Source of the DNA: Phytophthora sp. 'mugwort' | Taxonomy: Eukaryota; Oomycota; Peronosporomycetes; Peronosporales; Peronosporaceae | Length of the DNA: 64,000 nucleotides | Direction: 5' to 3' | NCBI GenBank assembly: GCA_033558025.1 | Contig: JAUCEF010000005.1 | Span: forward strand, 1,984,001-2,048,000 | Part shown: piece by piece, positions 31,525 through 41,545 of the stretch | How the letters are laid out: each line of letters starts with the position of its first letter | Position numbering within the stretch: the stretch's first letter is position 1 | Translations under genes and position numbers: made by a program | Notes under the pieces: generated by a model | Seen by the model: the letters and a program-made list of their open reading frames with translations, nothing else | Database searches by the model: none | What the model was told of the DNA's origin: nothing

Positions 31525-32340
31525 TTAAATAGGCGACCCGCGCAGCTCGGCCAACTGCGCGCGGGACAGTCGGAGGTCCAGGTTGTTATCCCAGCCACAC
31601 ATCTGCTCGAACGAGTCGTGCGTGAGCTCCACCTGCTGCAGAACCTCCTCGGCGTTCGGGTGCTCGACAAACTTGAGCGTCTTGGCAAAGGTGCGACGCA
31701 CGTTTTCAACGGCGGCGAAGCACGCGTCGCGTTCTGCCATCGAGTCGCCGATCGAGAGGAAGTTAAAGTAGGCGTCCTGCGGGGCCGAAGGTTCCCGGTA
31801 TGATGCCCGCGCGCTAGGCTCCTGCACCGCTGCAGCCGCAAAGCACTTACGCGCGATGAGCTGCATGACCTCCTGCTTCCAGGTGGCCGAGTCGCCTCCA
31901 AGGCCGAAGGTCTGTTCGTACCAGCTGCGCGCCGACACAATGTGGACATCGGCGAGCGCCAGAACGCTCTGCACGGCCGGTAAGAAGAGCGCGGCCGACA
32001 TTTCCACCCAGCCGTACTCGGCGGCAGTCACGACAAAGACTGGGCCGTAGGCCATGGCCTTCTCTAGTAGCCGTACGACGTGCGCGCCGATGAGAGAAAG
32101 CACCTCGCGCTGCTCGGGCGTGACGGAGATCTGATGACCACGGTACTTGGGCAACAGGTCCTGGGCGTGCAGCCACGAGCTGGGGCACAGCGTGTCATCC
32201 CAATCGAAGACGACCACGGTACGGTCCTTGACGGAGCTCGGACCGGCACTTCCGGGTCGTCGCTTGGGGGTCGTGGCCGTCGCGGTCGGCACCGGCTTCA
32301 TGGGCCGCAGAGTCTCGACCGCTGAGGATGCGAACGCCAT
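31525..32340 (-). CDS. HAD-superfamily protein
   Basis: One frame of 271 residues. The HAD motif I is clear at residues 45-51 (FDWDDTL), with both aspartates expected for a phosphatase. A Thr/Ser-type motif II (VFVVTAAEYGWVE) and a late LSIGDSMAERDACF block (motif IV, GDS...D) follow. The middle Ala-rich cap (SVLALADVHIVSA) is small. The substrate is unknown. The ATG at 32340 gives a low-complexity N-terminus (TPKRRPGSAGPSS). The frame stays open upstream to a CTATAG at about 32439, so an additional 5' exon, or a fusion to the next gene (32527-32871), cannot be excluded. Confidence 0.8.
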   Translation of the reverse strand: MAFASSAVETLRPMKPVPTATATTPKRRPGSAGPSSVKDRTVVVFDWDDTLCPSSWLHAQDLLPKYRGHQISVTPEQREVLSLIGAHVVRLLEKAMAYGPVFVVTAAEYGWVEMSAALFLPAVQSVLALADVHIVSARSWYEQTFGLGGDSATWKQEVMQLIARKCFAAAAVQEPSARASYREPSAPQDAYFNFLSIGDSMAERDACFAAVENVRRTFAKTLKFVEHPNAEEVLQQVELTHDSFEQMCGWDNNLDLRLSRAQLAELRGSPI

Positions 32341-32526
32341 TGGTGCTGCGAAACTGCGGTGGTAGTGCGCGTGCCACGGAGTGTTGGGGTGTGGCCGCCC
32401 GCACTCAAGCGGCGGTCGTTTCAGCAGCGGATTCTCCTATAGCGGCCATAGAGAAGCGAAAGGGATAACCAGAGACATTTCAGAGCACGCAGCGACGGGC
32501 TTCACAACCATACAAAACGTAAGTAA

Positions 32527-32871
32527 TCAGGCCAGAGAACAGCCAGTGAGGAGGAAGTTGGCCTTGAAGCGACGCCGAGGCTGAACCGAAGCAAAGTATC
32601 TCCAGTCTCGGAGCAACATTTGTGATGGCTCTGGACCCGGCTTGACCTCGCCTTCGCGGCAGCGGCTATTTACATGTAGCAATAGCGATAGCGGTGTGGC
32701 ATTCGGCAGCGCACGCTCGTGGTGTATGGCTGCGCAAAGCCCGCCGCCAGAGACGGGCCTTAGCGTGAGACGCAAGTGCTGTCTTTCGCCAGACGATAAT
32801 CTTACCCAGACGCCAGCCACCAGCAACTTGGCTGCGGCTGCAACCCTCGCATCGTCTTCGGAGGCCGTCAT
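32527..32871 (-). CDS. Small hypothetical protein
   Basis: A 114-residue frame with an ATG start (MTASEDDARVAAAAKLLVAG). It lies 186 bases upstream of the HAD gene on the same strand. It has a gene-like, GC-rich third-base pattern, as do the neighbours. I recognise no domain, although LRLTLRPVSGGGLCAAIHHE and MLLRDWRYFAS suggest a folded region. It may instead be a first exon of the HAD gene, which has an in-frame acceptor-like CTATAG at about 32439. No convincing donor was found to settle this. Confidence 0.45.
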   Translation of the reverse strand: MTASEDDARVAAAAKLLVAGVWVRLSSGERQHLRLTLRPVSGGGLCAAIHHERALPNATPLSLLLHVNSRCREGEVKPGPEPSQMLLRDWRYFASVQPRRRFKANFLLTGCSLA

Positions 32872-32879
32872 GGCGTAGC

Positions 32880-33503
32880 TTTTCTGAAGGTTATGTGCTT
32901 AAAATGCGGGTCCATCAGCAACTGAAACCGCGCCATCGACGCCGCCCGCTGACCACGTGTTGGCGATGCCTTAATAACGCCTGCTATCCTGCACATTTAT
33001 AGTGACGCGCGACGCGGCTGTTTGGCTGCCACACGCACCGAACTGATGGCGCCGCGCACGTGTTTCTTGTCGGCGATTGCCGCCGGGGCGAGCCAGAAAC
33101 CTGAGCCGCAACGAGGATATCGTGATTGCATGTCCGGGGCCATCTGATGCGAAAAACTTTCAGTAGCTTCTTGCAGCCGGTCGGCAACGCGAATTCGGCT
33201 AAAGGCAACAAACAACATGCAACGCCAAGGCTTGTACACTCAAACTCAGGTTTACAATAAATAAAATATGCGACATGACTGACGCCAGGAGTCGTAGATC
33301 TACTATGTTTTAAACTAGAGTAGCGTCCGACCGCTCTAAATTGGGGAACCCGAAACAAATGCCTATCCGTGTGCGACATCGAACGAGGCGTGTCATGTTT
33401 CGAGGTACTCAATTCGAAAAAAATGGGAAAATCCCTCGTATAGCTGGATCCAGAAGCCTTGCGGCGGCGCCTTCATGGCACGGTGGCAATCCACGCACGA
33501 CAA
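32880..33503. other. Intergenic region before pogo relic 2
   Basis: Apart from chance frames on both strands, I see no gene here. The sequence becomes AT-richer after 33200. The upstream region of the 32527-32871 frame must lie at its left end. Confidence 0.45.
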
Positions 33504-33504
33504 G

Positions 33505-35081
33505 GGGGGTAGTCGAAATAGTTGTCACGGGGTTATGAGAAGGGTTGATAAAGGTGATTGAGGTACGCTCGCGCATGGGATTCTGCCTCGAGGAGCCAGA
33601 AACACGCTGTATGATCCGCCAGTGTGCTCTCGACCACAACCCCGACGGCGTGCCGGCTCAATTTCCTAACAAACTCTGGGTCCAACGCTTCGTCAAGCGA
33701 CACAAAGCCGATATGTCGTAGCGAAAACCGCAGATCCTGGACGGCAAGAGAGCGGAGCACTCTACTGAAGCGGTAGTGAGGGGGTATGCTTTTCGACTAG
33801 AGAAAGCACTGCGGGGTCTGGCTCCCGAGTGCGTGTGGAACTGCGATGAGACGGGCGCGTGCGCCCAAGGAACGACAAAAGTTCGTGTCCTCTGCTCTCG
33901 CGGCCTCGTAGCAAATACCCGTCGCCCTCATGACCGAGAAAACGTGTCGATAATGGGCTGCATCAGTACTGCAGGAGAGTGGATCCCGCCCATGTACATT
34001 TGTACATTTTCGCTGGAGAGAATTTGAAAAAGGAGTTGCTGGATGAGGCCGTTGATGGATCGATGTGTGCAATGACCAAGAGCAGTAACGTTAATGGAAA
34101 CGTCTTCTTCTGCTGGCTCAAGTTTTCGTTCGCAAGATTGGCCCCGCTCGCCCACACTTCTCGTTATGGACGGTCACTACTCTCATCTTTCACAGCGCAG
34201 CGTGGGATTTTCGCTCGCTAATGACGTCAAGCTGTTCTTGCTGCCCACCCATACATCTCATTTTCTTCAGCCACTAGATGTCGGAGTATTTGATGACTAC
34301 AAAAGAGAATACGAGTTAGCTGTGGCGGCATTTCCAGCGAGCAAAGACCTGGGGGATGCAGCATTACCGGTTCGAGATGATGTGCCAGCTCTCTCACGTT
34401 TTCCATTCTTCCGGTCATTTACGAAGACAAGGATTCGTGGTGCTTTTTTCAGGACGGGTTTTTACCCCTTCGATGTGAACATTATGCTGGAAAAATGATG
34501 GGCTCACTTTCATCATCGCATAAGCAAAATCTTTTGCATTACGCCGCGTTGGAGACCTCGAGCATCGACTTGCATCTTACCGATAGTCAAAAGAAGCAAC
34601 TGAAGCACCAGGGATTTTGCCCGCGCGGAACCGTCATCACGCCCAGTATGACAGAAGGTGTTCTCCTTACCAGTCAGGATATGGTGGACATGATCAATAT
34701 GAATGCAGAGCAGAAAGCCATGCGACTCGAAGATGCAGCCTCCCGGCGGCTACGCAGAGCCGCCCTACGTGAGGAGACCGAGAAAGCCAAAGCTATAAAG
34801 CCGGTTGCGGCAGCGCGATAGTCGAAAGAGCGCCGGGACATGCGGGTTGAACATGATGCTGCTCGCCGGATCCGCTGCTTCACCAAGCGGGAAGCGGCGA
34901 AGCGGCGCACAGCGGAGAAGCAGCAGGAAGCCAGGTTGGAGAAGGCTACCATCCTAGCGGCGCGCAAGCGCATGAAGCAGCCCGCAGCTTCGTCGGAACA
35001 GCGCAAGCGGTGTGCGTTTGGTGACATCACCAATGAGTGCCTCGTATAGTTGTCGCGGGGTGTACCCGCCAAACTACCCCC
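33505..35081. mobile_element. Pogo/Tigger-like transposon relic 2
   Basis: The ends share a short inverted motif: GGGGGTAGT at 33505-33512 and its complement ACTACCCCC at 35073-35081. They also share a subterminal direct repeat, TAGTTGTC(A/G)CGGGGT, at 33519-33534 and 35047-35062. The interior encodes a broken pogo-type transposase on the plus strand. Limits are approximate, because the inverted match is short. Confidence 0.55.
33545..35049 (+). pseudogene. Pogo/Tigger-like transposase (broken)
   Basis: The reading begins with a CENP-B/HTH-type segment (GFCLEEPETRCMIRQCA... LWVQRFVKRHKADMS) and hits a TAG near 33718. The DDE core follows: VWNCDETGACAQG (first Asp), then TLLVMDGHYSHLS (second Asp) and LFLLPTHTSHFLQPLDVGVF (third). 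The frame shifts at 33993-34008, where TGTACATT is exactly duplicated in tandem, and again near 34100 and 34495. The Lys/Arg/Ala-rich C-terminus (34495-35049) has one more stop at 34821. These breaks make the gene inactive. The third block PTHTSHFLQPLDVGVF is very typical of Tigger/Jerky-type enzymes. Confidence 0.8.
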
Positions 35082-35747
35082 ATGCATAGTTAAGCCAAGT
35101 CAATTAAAACGTGCCTCGTTTGATGTTGCACACGGATAAGCCTTTCGGCTACAGTAGATCTATTAGGGCTAAGTTGTTTTTGCTTTTGTATCAAACAGAC
35201 AGTACCGTCGGTCCCCAAGTGCAGTGCTGGTAATGACAGTACAATTAGAAACGTCCAAATGTTTATACTGTTGATACGTTTTAAAATGTCCGTATTAACT
35301 GATTTTAAGCATCCAGAAAGTAATTACCGTAAAAAGGTAAGCTTAGTCTTAATATACTATAACCCCAACAGGCTAATAATATCTGGTTCTCTAGGGTACC
35401 CACTGGCTGTACTGTGGTACACCGCGCCGCCTGAACGAACGTATAAACAGTAAGAACGGCAACAAACGTTTATACAGTCAATATAGGAATTATGACGTGT
35501 TTTTTTTTAACAGACGTTTATACACCCGCTGCCAGCACTGCCAAGAACACCTTTGCGCAACTTCAAAACTTAAATGTGGCTCATCTCTTGGAGCATGCTG
35601 CTTGCCTCAAATGCGATGGGCCCATCGATGATTTGCACAATTTGTTATGTGCACCACGCCAAGCTGACGGCGCCGCAGGCGTCTCACGTTGATTTCCCCC
35701 TCTCAGTCTGGACTTCTCCCTTCAAATAGCTACGGGGACGAACGATA
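35082..35747. other. Myosin upstream region with repeated GTTTATAC motifs
   Basis: I see no certain gene here. An AT-rich stretch (35225-35520) contains several copies of a GTTTATAC-like word: about 35264, 35468 and 35514 direct, and about 35433 inverted. It might be a short MITE. A frame at 35519-35692, after a strong polypyrimidine-AACAG, reads HLLEHAACLKCDGPIDDLHN. It could be a relic exon, but I cannot place it. Confidence 0.35.
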
Positions 35748-38700
35748 ATGGGGAGGCGCAAACCCGCAGCGGCGACCAAGCATGCGGCAGTATTCACGGA
35801 TGACCGCGTGGTGGTGGGGGTGGACGACCTGGTGTTGCTGCCATCCGTGAGCGAAACGTCCATCCTAGAGAACCTCAAGATGCGTCACGCCGCCGACGTC
35901 ATCTACTCGTATATTGGCCACGTGCTGGTGGTTGTGAACCCGTACAAGTGGCTTGACATATATGGAGAGGATAGCATGCACGCCTACACGCATAAGGCGC
36001 GCATCGATGTGCCGCCGCACGTGTTCGCCACGGCCGAGGAGACGTACCGTACGATGCTCAGTGAGGAAGACAACCAGTGCGTCATCATCAGCGGAGAGAG
36101 CGGCGCTGGCAAGACGGAGGCCTCCAAGCAGATTCAGAACTACATTGCAGGTGTCAGTGGCAGTGGCGCGGGCGTCGACAAGGTCAAGCGCACATTTCTG
36201 GAGAGCAACCCGCTGCTCGAAGCCTTTGGTAACGCCAAGACGCTGCGTAACAACAACTCGAGTCGCTTCGGAAAGTACTTTGAGCTGCTCTTCGATTCGG
36301 CTGGTCGGCCACAAGGTGGTAAAGTGACCAACTATTTGCTAGAGAAGTCGCGCGTTGTCAGGCCCGGCAAAGGGGAGAGGAACTTCCACATTTTCTATCA
36401 GGTGCTGGCTGGATTGCCGCCTGGAGCCAAGCAGAAGCTGTACTTGGACGGAAGGGGGCCCGAGAGCTACCATTACCTAAAGGCTAGCGGATGCTACGAT
36501 GTCGACGACGTGAACGACGCCCAGGAGTTTGAAGAGACCATGGCGGCCATGCAGCATGTGGGCATCAAACGCAAGCAGATTGAGCTGGTGATCCAGACTC
36601 TGGCGGCTGTGCTACACATTGGCAACGTGCACTTCCAGCCCGAGACGGTAGGGGATTCCGAGGGTTCTTCTGTCCGCGACCGTGAGAGTTTGCAGATTGC
36701 GTGTGAACTGCTGGGACTTGATGCCGCGCGTGTGGAACACGCTCTGTGTTATAAGTTGCTACAAACGATGGCACCTGGAGGCAAAATTGAATCGTACGAG
36801 GTGCCGCAGAACACGAGCCAGGCCAAAGCGCAGCGCGATTCGATCGCGAAAACGGTATATGACCGACTATTCGACTTTTTGGTGGAGCGTGTGAACCATG
36901 CGCTAGATATTGAGAAGAAGGCTGAGAAGCATGGAGAAATACTGGAGATTGACGATATGACGACGATTGGTATCTTGGATATTTACGGGTTTGAAATCTT
37001 TGACAAGAACGGATTCGAGCAGTTCTGCATCAATTACGTGAACGAGAAGCTGCAGCAGATTTTCATTGAACTCACACTTAAGAGTGAACAGGAAGAGTAT
37101 GCGCGCGAGGGTATTGAATGGTCACCGATTCCGTTCTTCAACAATAAGGTCGTGTGCGATTTGATTGAGGCACGGCGCCCTACGCCTGGCATTTTCCTCA
37201 TTCTTGACGACACTGTCAAGACGATGCATTCCCGACAAGGGGAGAGCGTGGATGCGAATTTCTTGGAGAAGGTGGCGAGTATTCACGGATCGCATCCACA
37301 TTTCTCAAAGCGTGGTAAGACGTTTGAGATTAAGCATTACGCAGGTGATGTCCAGTACAGTATCGATGGCTTTGGAGATGCCAACAAGGACTTCTTGAGT
37401 AAGGACATCGCGCTCATCATCAGTGAGACGTCCAATAAGCTCATGCGTTACATCTTTCCCGAAGAGATCGACGTCAACGACAAACGCATGGCAAATACGG
37501 CTGGATACAAGATTCGTACTCAATGTGAAGCGCTGGTGACTGCATTGATGGACTGCACGCCTCACTACGTTCGCTGCATCAAGTCCAACGACCAGAAACA
37601 AGCCAACAAAATGGACGACCGTCGCGTAGTTCATCAGATTAAATACCTGGGTCTTCTTGAGAACGTCAAGGTTCGTCGAGCAGGCTACGCTTACCGCGGA
37701 GACTATGGTCGTTTTGTGGATCGTTTTCGTCTGCTAAGCAAGGAGACATACCCGGAATTCCGTGGGTCGGACAAAAAGGGCACCCAAGCAGTATTACGTG
37801 CCGCCGTAAAGTCGCTTCCACAGTTGGAGGCTGAGGTTCAGCTTGGAAAGACAATGGTGTTTATCCAGACACCTGAAACGTTTTTTGAGCTTGAGAAACT
37901 ACGAGAGAAGAAGCTGGGATCGTTTGCGATTCGAATTCAGAAGGTGTGGAAGAAATACTCTGGTCGCCGACATTTGCTGCAATTGAGCCACGATATCACG
38001 AAACTTTACGCATCCAACGACAAGCAAAGGCAACGCGTGAGTATTTATCGTCCCTTCGATGGAGATTATCTACGCGACAACACAATTCGTGAAGCTGTAA
38101 TGGGGATTATTCAACATTATGGAGATTCTGAAAAGATTGTGTTCATGGATGAGATTAAGAAAGCCTGTCCGATCGGTGGAGTTTCCCCTGATGGATCTCC
38201 TATTGCGATGGTAGGACGAATTTTAATCATTACAGACCAGTATTTGTATCTAATGGAGAAGCGCACATGGCAACCTGTGGTTGACCCGAAGAGCTTGTGG
38301 GTACCGCCGCTGGTTTATCTTCGTCGTCGGCTGCGGTTAACCGCTATCGAAGAAATTTCAATGAGTACATTGGCAGACCCATATTTTGTTTTGAAGGTGC
38401 ATCAAGAGCCGCTGCTTCCTGAGCCGAATAAGAGCAACTGGGCGGACAACAAGTCCACTATGGTTTGTATGGCAACTGGCAAGAAGTTTGGGCTCTTTAA
38501 TCGCCGTCACCACTGCCGATACACTGGCAAAATTTACTGCAATGACGTTTGCAAACAACTAGAAGTGGTACCAGATCTGGGATTTTACACTCCGGTGCGC
38601 GTGTACGACAAGGTAATTGGGCTTATGTCTACCGAAATGCCTGAAGATCAGCTACTTCTGTCCGAGAAGAAGACGGAGATTGCAGTCACGCTTGTCGACG

Positions 38701-39224
38701 CCACTCGCTCTTTGGCTAGTGTTGCAACATCGATCAGTTTCAGTGACTCAATTCGTTTGCGCTGGGCAGCAAGCGCAGGACTATCAAAAACGCCAAATCA
38801 GCAGATTCAATTCGTGTCATCAGACCACGACAGGGTTACAGGAGATGCAAACAGTGTGCAAATTCACGTGGCGCCAGGCGTGCCTGATGAGTACATTCGC
38901 AAGCGTCGGAAACGCGAGAAGGCTCGTCGCAAGAAACTGGAAAGGCAACGCGAGGAAGAATTAGTTATCCGGGCACAGCGTCAAGAGCAACGCGGACGTG
39001 AACGTGAAGCAGAGCGTCTGCGCCGTGTTGCCGAAAAGAAAGCCAAGAAGCAGGCCGAGAAGGAAGCTCGGAAGCATGCGCTGACATCAAGGAAGTCTGC
39101 AAAGGCGTCTATGGAGTCGGTCCGAAAGTTTGGCGAAAATGTGCAAAGCTCCTCGGTAAATGGAGGAATTGGTGGAGCCAACACCGAGTTAGCTGCCATT
39201 CTTGCGCGTCGTCGTGGAGCGTAA
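35748..39224 (+). CDS. Unconventional (class I-like) myosin with a FYVE-like insert
   Basis: A single exon encodes 1158 residues. The motor domain covers roughly 15-730: P-loop GESGAGKT at 116-123, switch I NNNSSRFGKY, switch II DIYGFEIF, and the actin/converter region with HYVRCIKSND. One IQ-like motif (IRIQKVWKKYSGRRH) follows. The tail resembles a TH1 domain (YRPFDGDYLRDN...RILIITDQYLYLMEK). It is interrupted around residues 905-935 by a FYVE-like segment with the RRHHCR core. After this, TH1-like sequence resumes (SISFSDSIRLRW), then a Lys/Arg/Glu-rich coiled coil and an Ala-Arg-rich end. Such myosins move along actin and bind membranes. The FYVE-like part lacks some zinc ligands, so phosphoinositide binding is uncertain. 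Confidence 0.9.
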   Translation: MGRRKPAAATKHAAVFTDDRVVVGVDDLVLLPSVSETSILENLKMRHAADVIYSYIGHVLVVVNPYKWLDIYGEDSMHAYTHKARIDVPPHVFATAEETYRTMLSEEDNQCVIISGESGAGKTEASKQIQNYIAGVSGSGAGVDKVKRTFLESNPLLEAFGNAKTLRNNNSSRFGKYFELLFDSAGRPQGGKVTNYLLEKSRVVRPGKGERNFHIFYQVLAGLPPGAKQKLYLDGRGPESYHYLKASGCYDVDDVNDAQEFEETMAAMQHVGIKRKQIELVIQTLAAVLHIGNVHFQPETVGDSEGSSVRDRESLQIACELLGLDAARVEHALCYKLLQTMAPGGKIESYEVPQNTSQAKAQRDSIAKTVYDRLFDFLVERVNHALDIEKKAEKHGEILEIDDMTTIGILDIYGFEIFDKNGFEQFCINYVNEKLQQIFIELTLKSEQEEYAREGIEWSPIPFFNNKVVCDLIEARRPTPGIFLILDDTVKTMHSRQGESVDANFLEKVASIHGSHPHFSKRGKTFEIKHYAGDVQYSIDGFGDANKDFLSKDIALIISETSNKLMRYIFPEEIDVNDKRMANTAGYKIRTQCEALVTALMDCTPHYVRCIKSNDQKQANKMDDRRVVHQIKYLGLLENVKVRRAGYAYRGDYGRFVDRFRLLSKETYPEFRGSDKKGTQAVLRAAVKSLPQLEAEVQLGKTMVFIQTPETFFELEKLREKKLGSFAIRIQKVWKKYSGRRHLLQLSHDITKLYASNDKQRQRVSIYRPFDGDYLRDNTIREAVMGIIQHYGDSEKIVFMDEIKKACPIGGVSPDGSPIAMVGRILIITDQYLYLMEKRTWQPVVDPKSLWVPPLVYLRRRLRLTAIEEISMSTLADPYFVLKVHQEPLLPEPNKSNWADNKSTMVCMATGKKFGLFNRRHHCRYTGKIYCNDVCKQLEVVPDLGFYTPVRVYDKVIGLMSTEMPEDQLLLSEKKTEIAVTLVDATRSLASVATSISFSDSIRLRWAASAGLSKTPNQQIQFVSSDHDRVTGDANSVQIHVAPGVPDEYIRKRRKREKARRKKLERQREEELVIRAQRQEQRGREREAERLRRVAEKKAKKQAEKEARKHALTSRKSAKASMESVRKFGENVQSSSVNGGIGGANTELAAILARRRGA

Positions 39225-39448
39225 GCAATTTGTACCGAGGAAACTTGATGCCCCTACTACTGTACAGTTTGGCAACGAAAACCCATTAACGATACGTGAA
39301 GCGGGTTGTAGGAAATCGCCTACTCACAGTAGACCAAATGGTAACAAGCACTACAAAAATAATGAATTTTACGCAATTTTGGCAGTACAATCACGTTGAC
39401 AAGACTTGAAGTTACGCGTTCGGCGAGTTGATCATGTAAGCCGATCGC

Positions 39449-41545
39449 CTAGTAATCTACCGACTGCACCGGCAAGTGGTTGACACCCGCTGGCGTCACC
39501 TTTGTGCAGTACCAGAGGTTGATAGACGTGAGATTAGTGAGTGCCTTCAGGTGCGCAAGCCCTGCGTCCGTAATTTCCCCACATTCCGACAAGTTTACCG
39601 ACGTTAATGACGTGATCTTGCCCAGAATTGACATTCCTTGATCAGATAAAAGACAGCAATTTCCGAGATCTACCGAGTTCAGGTTCGGCATGGTGAGGAA
39701 AGCCTCGAGACTCGCATCGGTCAACTTGGAACAACTTGCCAGATCAATCGACTGCAACTTTATCAGCGATGACAAGTTCAGGATACCGACATCTGTGAGC
39801 TTGTTGCAGTACCATAGCACGAGAGTTTCCAACCCCGTCATTTGAGCAATGATTTTGGTAGCTGAGTCCGTGAGAAGACGGCAATTGGCCAAGTTGAGTG
39901 TCTTCAAGCGCCTGAGGCCTGTTAGATAAGCGATCCCATTGTCGTCGATGCGGTTGCAGCGCATGAGATTGAGGTTGGTGAGGTTGCGCAACTCGCCGAT
40001 CCCAAGCAAAGCCTTATTGCCCACCTGACGGCAGTTCGAGAGATCCAAGATCACCAATGACCTTAATTGGGATAAAGCTGCGATACCTTCGTCTCGGATA
40101 CCCGAGCAGCCGCCTAAGTACAACGACTTGAGCCGGTGTAGCTCACCCAGTTTGCTGAGGCCCTTGTCAGTGACATTGAAGCAGCTCACCATATCCAACG
40201 ACGTGAGGTTGCGAAGCTTCGCGATGGATTGCAGCCCTCGATCGGTAACTTTGCCGCATTTCATGAAATTCAAAAAACGCATCTTTGTCAGATATTCCAT
40301 GTGCCTGAACGTGGCGTCGCCAATCTCGCTGCAGTACCAGAGATTACATGACAACAGCTTGGAGAAATTCGCCAGCACCTCGGTACCCGAATCAGTGAGA
40401 TTGTAGCATCCTGCCACATCCAACGTGATAAGGTTGACCAGTGGTGCTAACGCTAACAGACCACGATTCGTGACTTCTCCGACGTTGGCAATCTCGAGGT
40501 GTCGGAGGTTCACAAGTGCGCTGAGTGAGCTGACACCTTCGTCAGTGAGTTGGCTGCAATTCGACAAATTAAGGCTCGTGAGTGATGTCACTTCGGCCAA
40601 CGCCGAGATACCGACGTCAGTGAGAGCACCTTGGTAACAGTACCACAGATTTAGCGTCTGGAGGTTCTTAAGCTGAGCTAGTGCTCGAATTCCATTGTCA
40701 CCGACCTGGTTGCAGCCGCGAAGGTTCAGATAGATCAGCTTTGGCAGGCTAGTAGCAATGGCCGCGATGCCCTCGTCACTTACGACTTTGCAGTACCCGA
40801 GATTAAGCGACGTAAGCGTGCTCGACTGGGAGTCGGTGAGCAAATCGATGCCTTTGTCAGTCACGTGGTAGCATCCTTTCAGCGCGACAGACGTCAATCC
40901 CGAGAGCTTGGCGGCCTGCTCGACGGCTTCATCAGTGAGGTTCGCGCAGCCTGTTAGATTAATCTCCTTCAAATAGGGGAATTGGATCGAAAGGCTTGCC
41001 ATGTTTTCATCCAGTATCACTTTCCGTGCTGGAATGAACGAGAGTGCTTGTGTAGCACGACCGACTTCTCGATTTATCGACTTGTTTGTAAACAGCAGTC
41101 GGTAAATCTCGTCGACACGCAGGTACGGGACAACAATGTGCAGCGCGGACGCGATATGTAGTAACCCGTTTCTGCTGCTACTTACGGCGTCATCGATTGT
41201 CTCCATGAAGCTGCTGCACCTGCTGCGGCTCGTGGATGATGATGTTCTGGACCGTGAGCGGTCCCGAGAATCGTCTCCACCAGCGAGATTGGTGCCTCGC
41301 ACTAATTGGCGCCAGTGGTTGAAGGTCTTCTTCCTCCATATGTACGTAAGCCGGTCGTACACACAGGAGCAGCACTCGTCAAGCTCCCTGCGCATCCGTT
41401 CGACGCTTGCGGGCTTGCCTCCGTCATCCTGAAGCTCCAGTTTGCCGCTATCATCGGACTCCGCATTGCACACACACGACGAGCAAATGACGCCCAATTC
41501 TTCCATGGTGAATGTGAACAGAGAGCGAGGATTCAACCGTGTCAT
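39449..41545 (-). CDS. Leucine-rich-repeat protein (cysteine-containing LRR type)
   Basis: One frame encodes 698 residues from the ATG at 41545; the frame extends upstream only to a GTG. After a variable, Ser/Arg-rich region (about 1-190) come about 18-20 LRRs of the cysteine-containing (FBXL/AMN1-like) type, with the pattern L-x-x-L-x-L-x-x-C-x-x-(I/L)-T-D-x-G. Examples are LNLSNCSQLTDEGVSSL, LDLSNCRQVGNKALLGI and VNLSECGEITDAGLAHL. A possible F-box-like stretch (YLRVDEIYRLLFTNKS) precedes the repeats but is not a clear F-box. FBXL proteins select substrates for ubiquitination; here only the repeat domain is certain. It is divergent from eIF6, with 503 bases between. Confidence 0.85.
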   Translation of the reverse strand: MTRLNPRSLFTFTMEELGVICSSCVCNAESDDSGKLELQDDGGKPASVERMRRELDECCSCVYDRLTYIWRKKTFNHWRQLVRGTNLAGGDDSRDRSRSRTSSSTSRSRCSSFMETIDDAVSSSRNGLLHIASALHIVVPYLRVDEIYRLLFTNKSINREVGRATQALSFIPARKVILDENMASLSIQFPYLKEINLTGCANLTDEAVEQAAKLSGLTSVALKGCYHVTDKGIDLLTDSQSSTLTSLNLGYCKVVSDEGIAAIATSLPKLIYLNLRGCNQVGDNGIRALAQLKNLQTLNLWYCYQGALTDVGISALAEVTSLTSLNLSNCSQLTDEGVSSLSALVNLRHLEIANVGEVTNRGLLALAPLVNLITLDVAGCYNLTDSGTEVLANFSKLLSCNLWYCSEIGDATFRHMEYLTKMRFLNFMKCGKVTDRGLQSIAKLRNLTSLDMVSCFNVTDKGLSKLGELHRLKSLYLGGCSGIRDEGIAALSQLRSLVILDLSNCRQVGNKALLGIGELRNLTNLNLMRCNRIDDNGIAYLTGLRRLKTLNLANCRLLTDSATKIIAQMTGLETLVLWYCNKLTDVGILNLSSLIKLQSIDLASCSKLTDASLEAFLTMPNLNSVDLGNCCLLSDQGMSILGKITSLTSVNLSECGEITDAGLAHLKALTNLTSINLWYCTKVTPAGVNHLPVQSVDY

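Noticed and set aside
31847..32188. Second minus-strand frame inside the HAD gene
   Set aside because: Arg/Ala-rich translation in a different frame of a well supported HAD gene.
32984..33412. Minus-strand 142-codon frame
   Set aside because: No recognised motif and atypical composition; it partly overlaps a second frame of similar quality. Not supportable as a gene.
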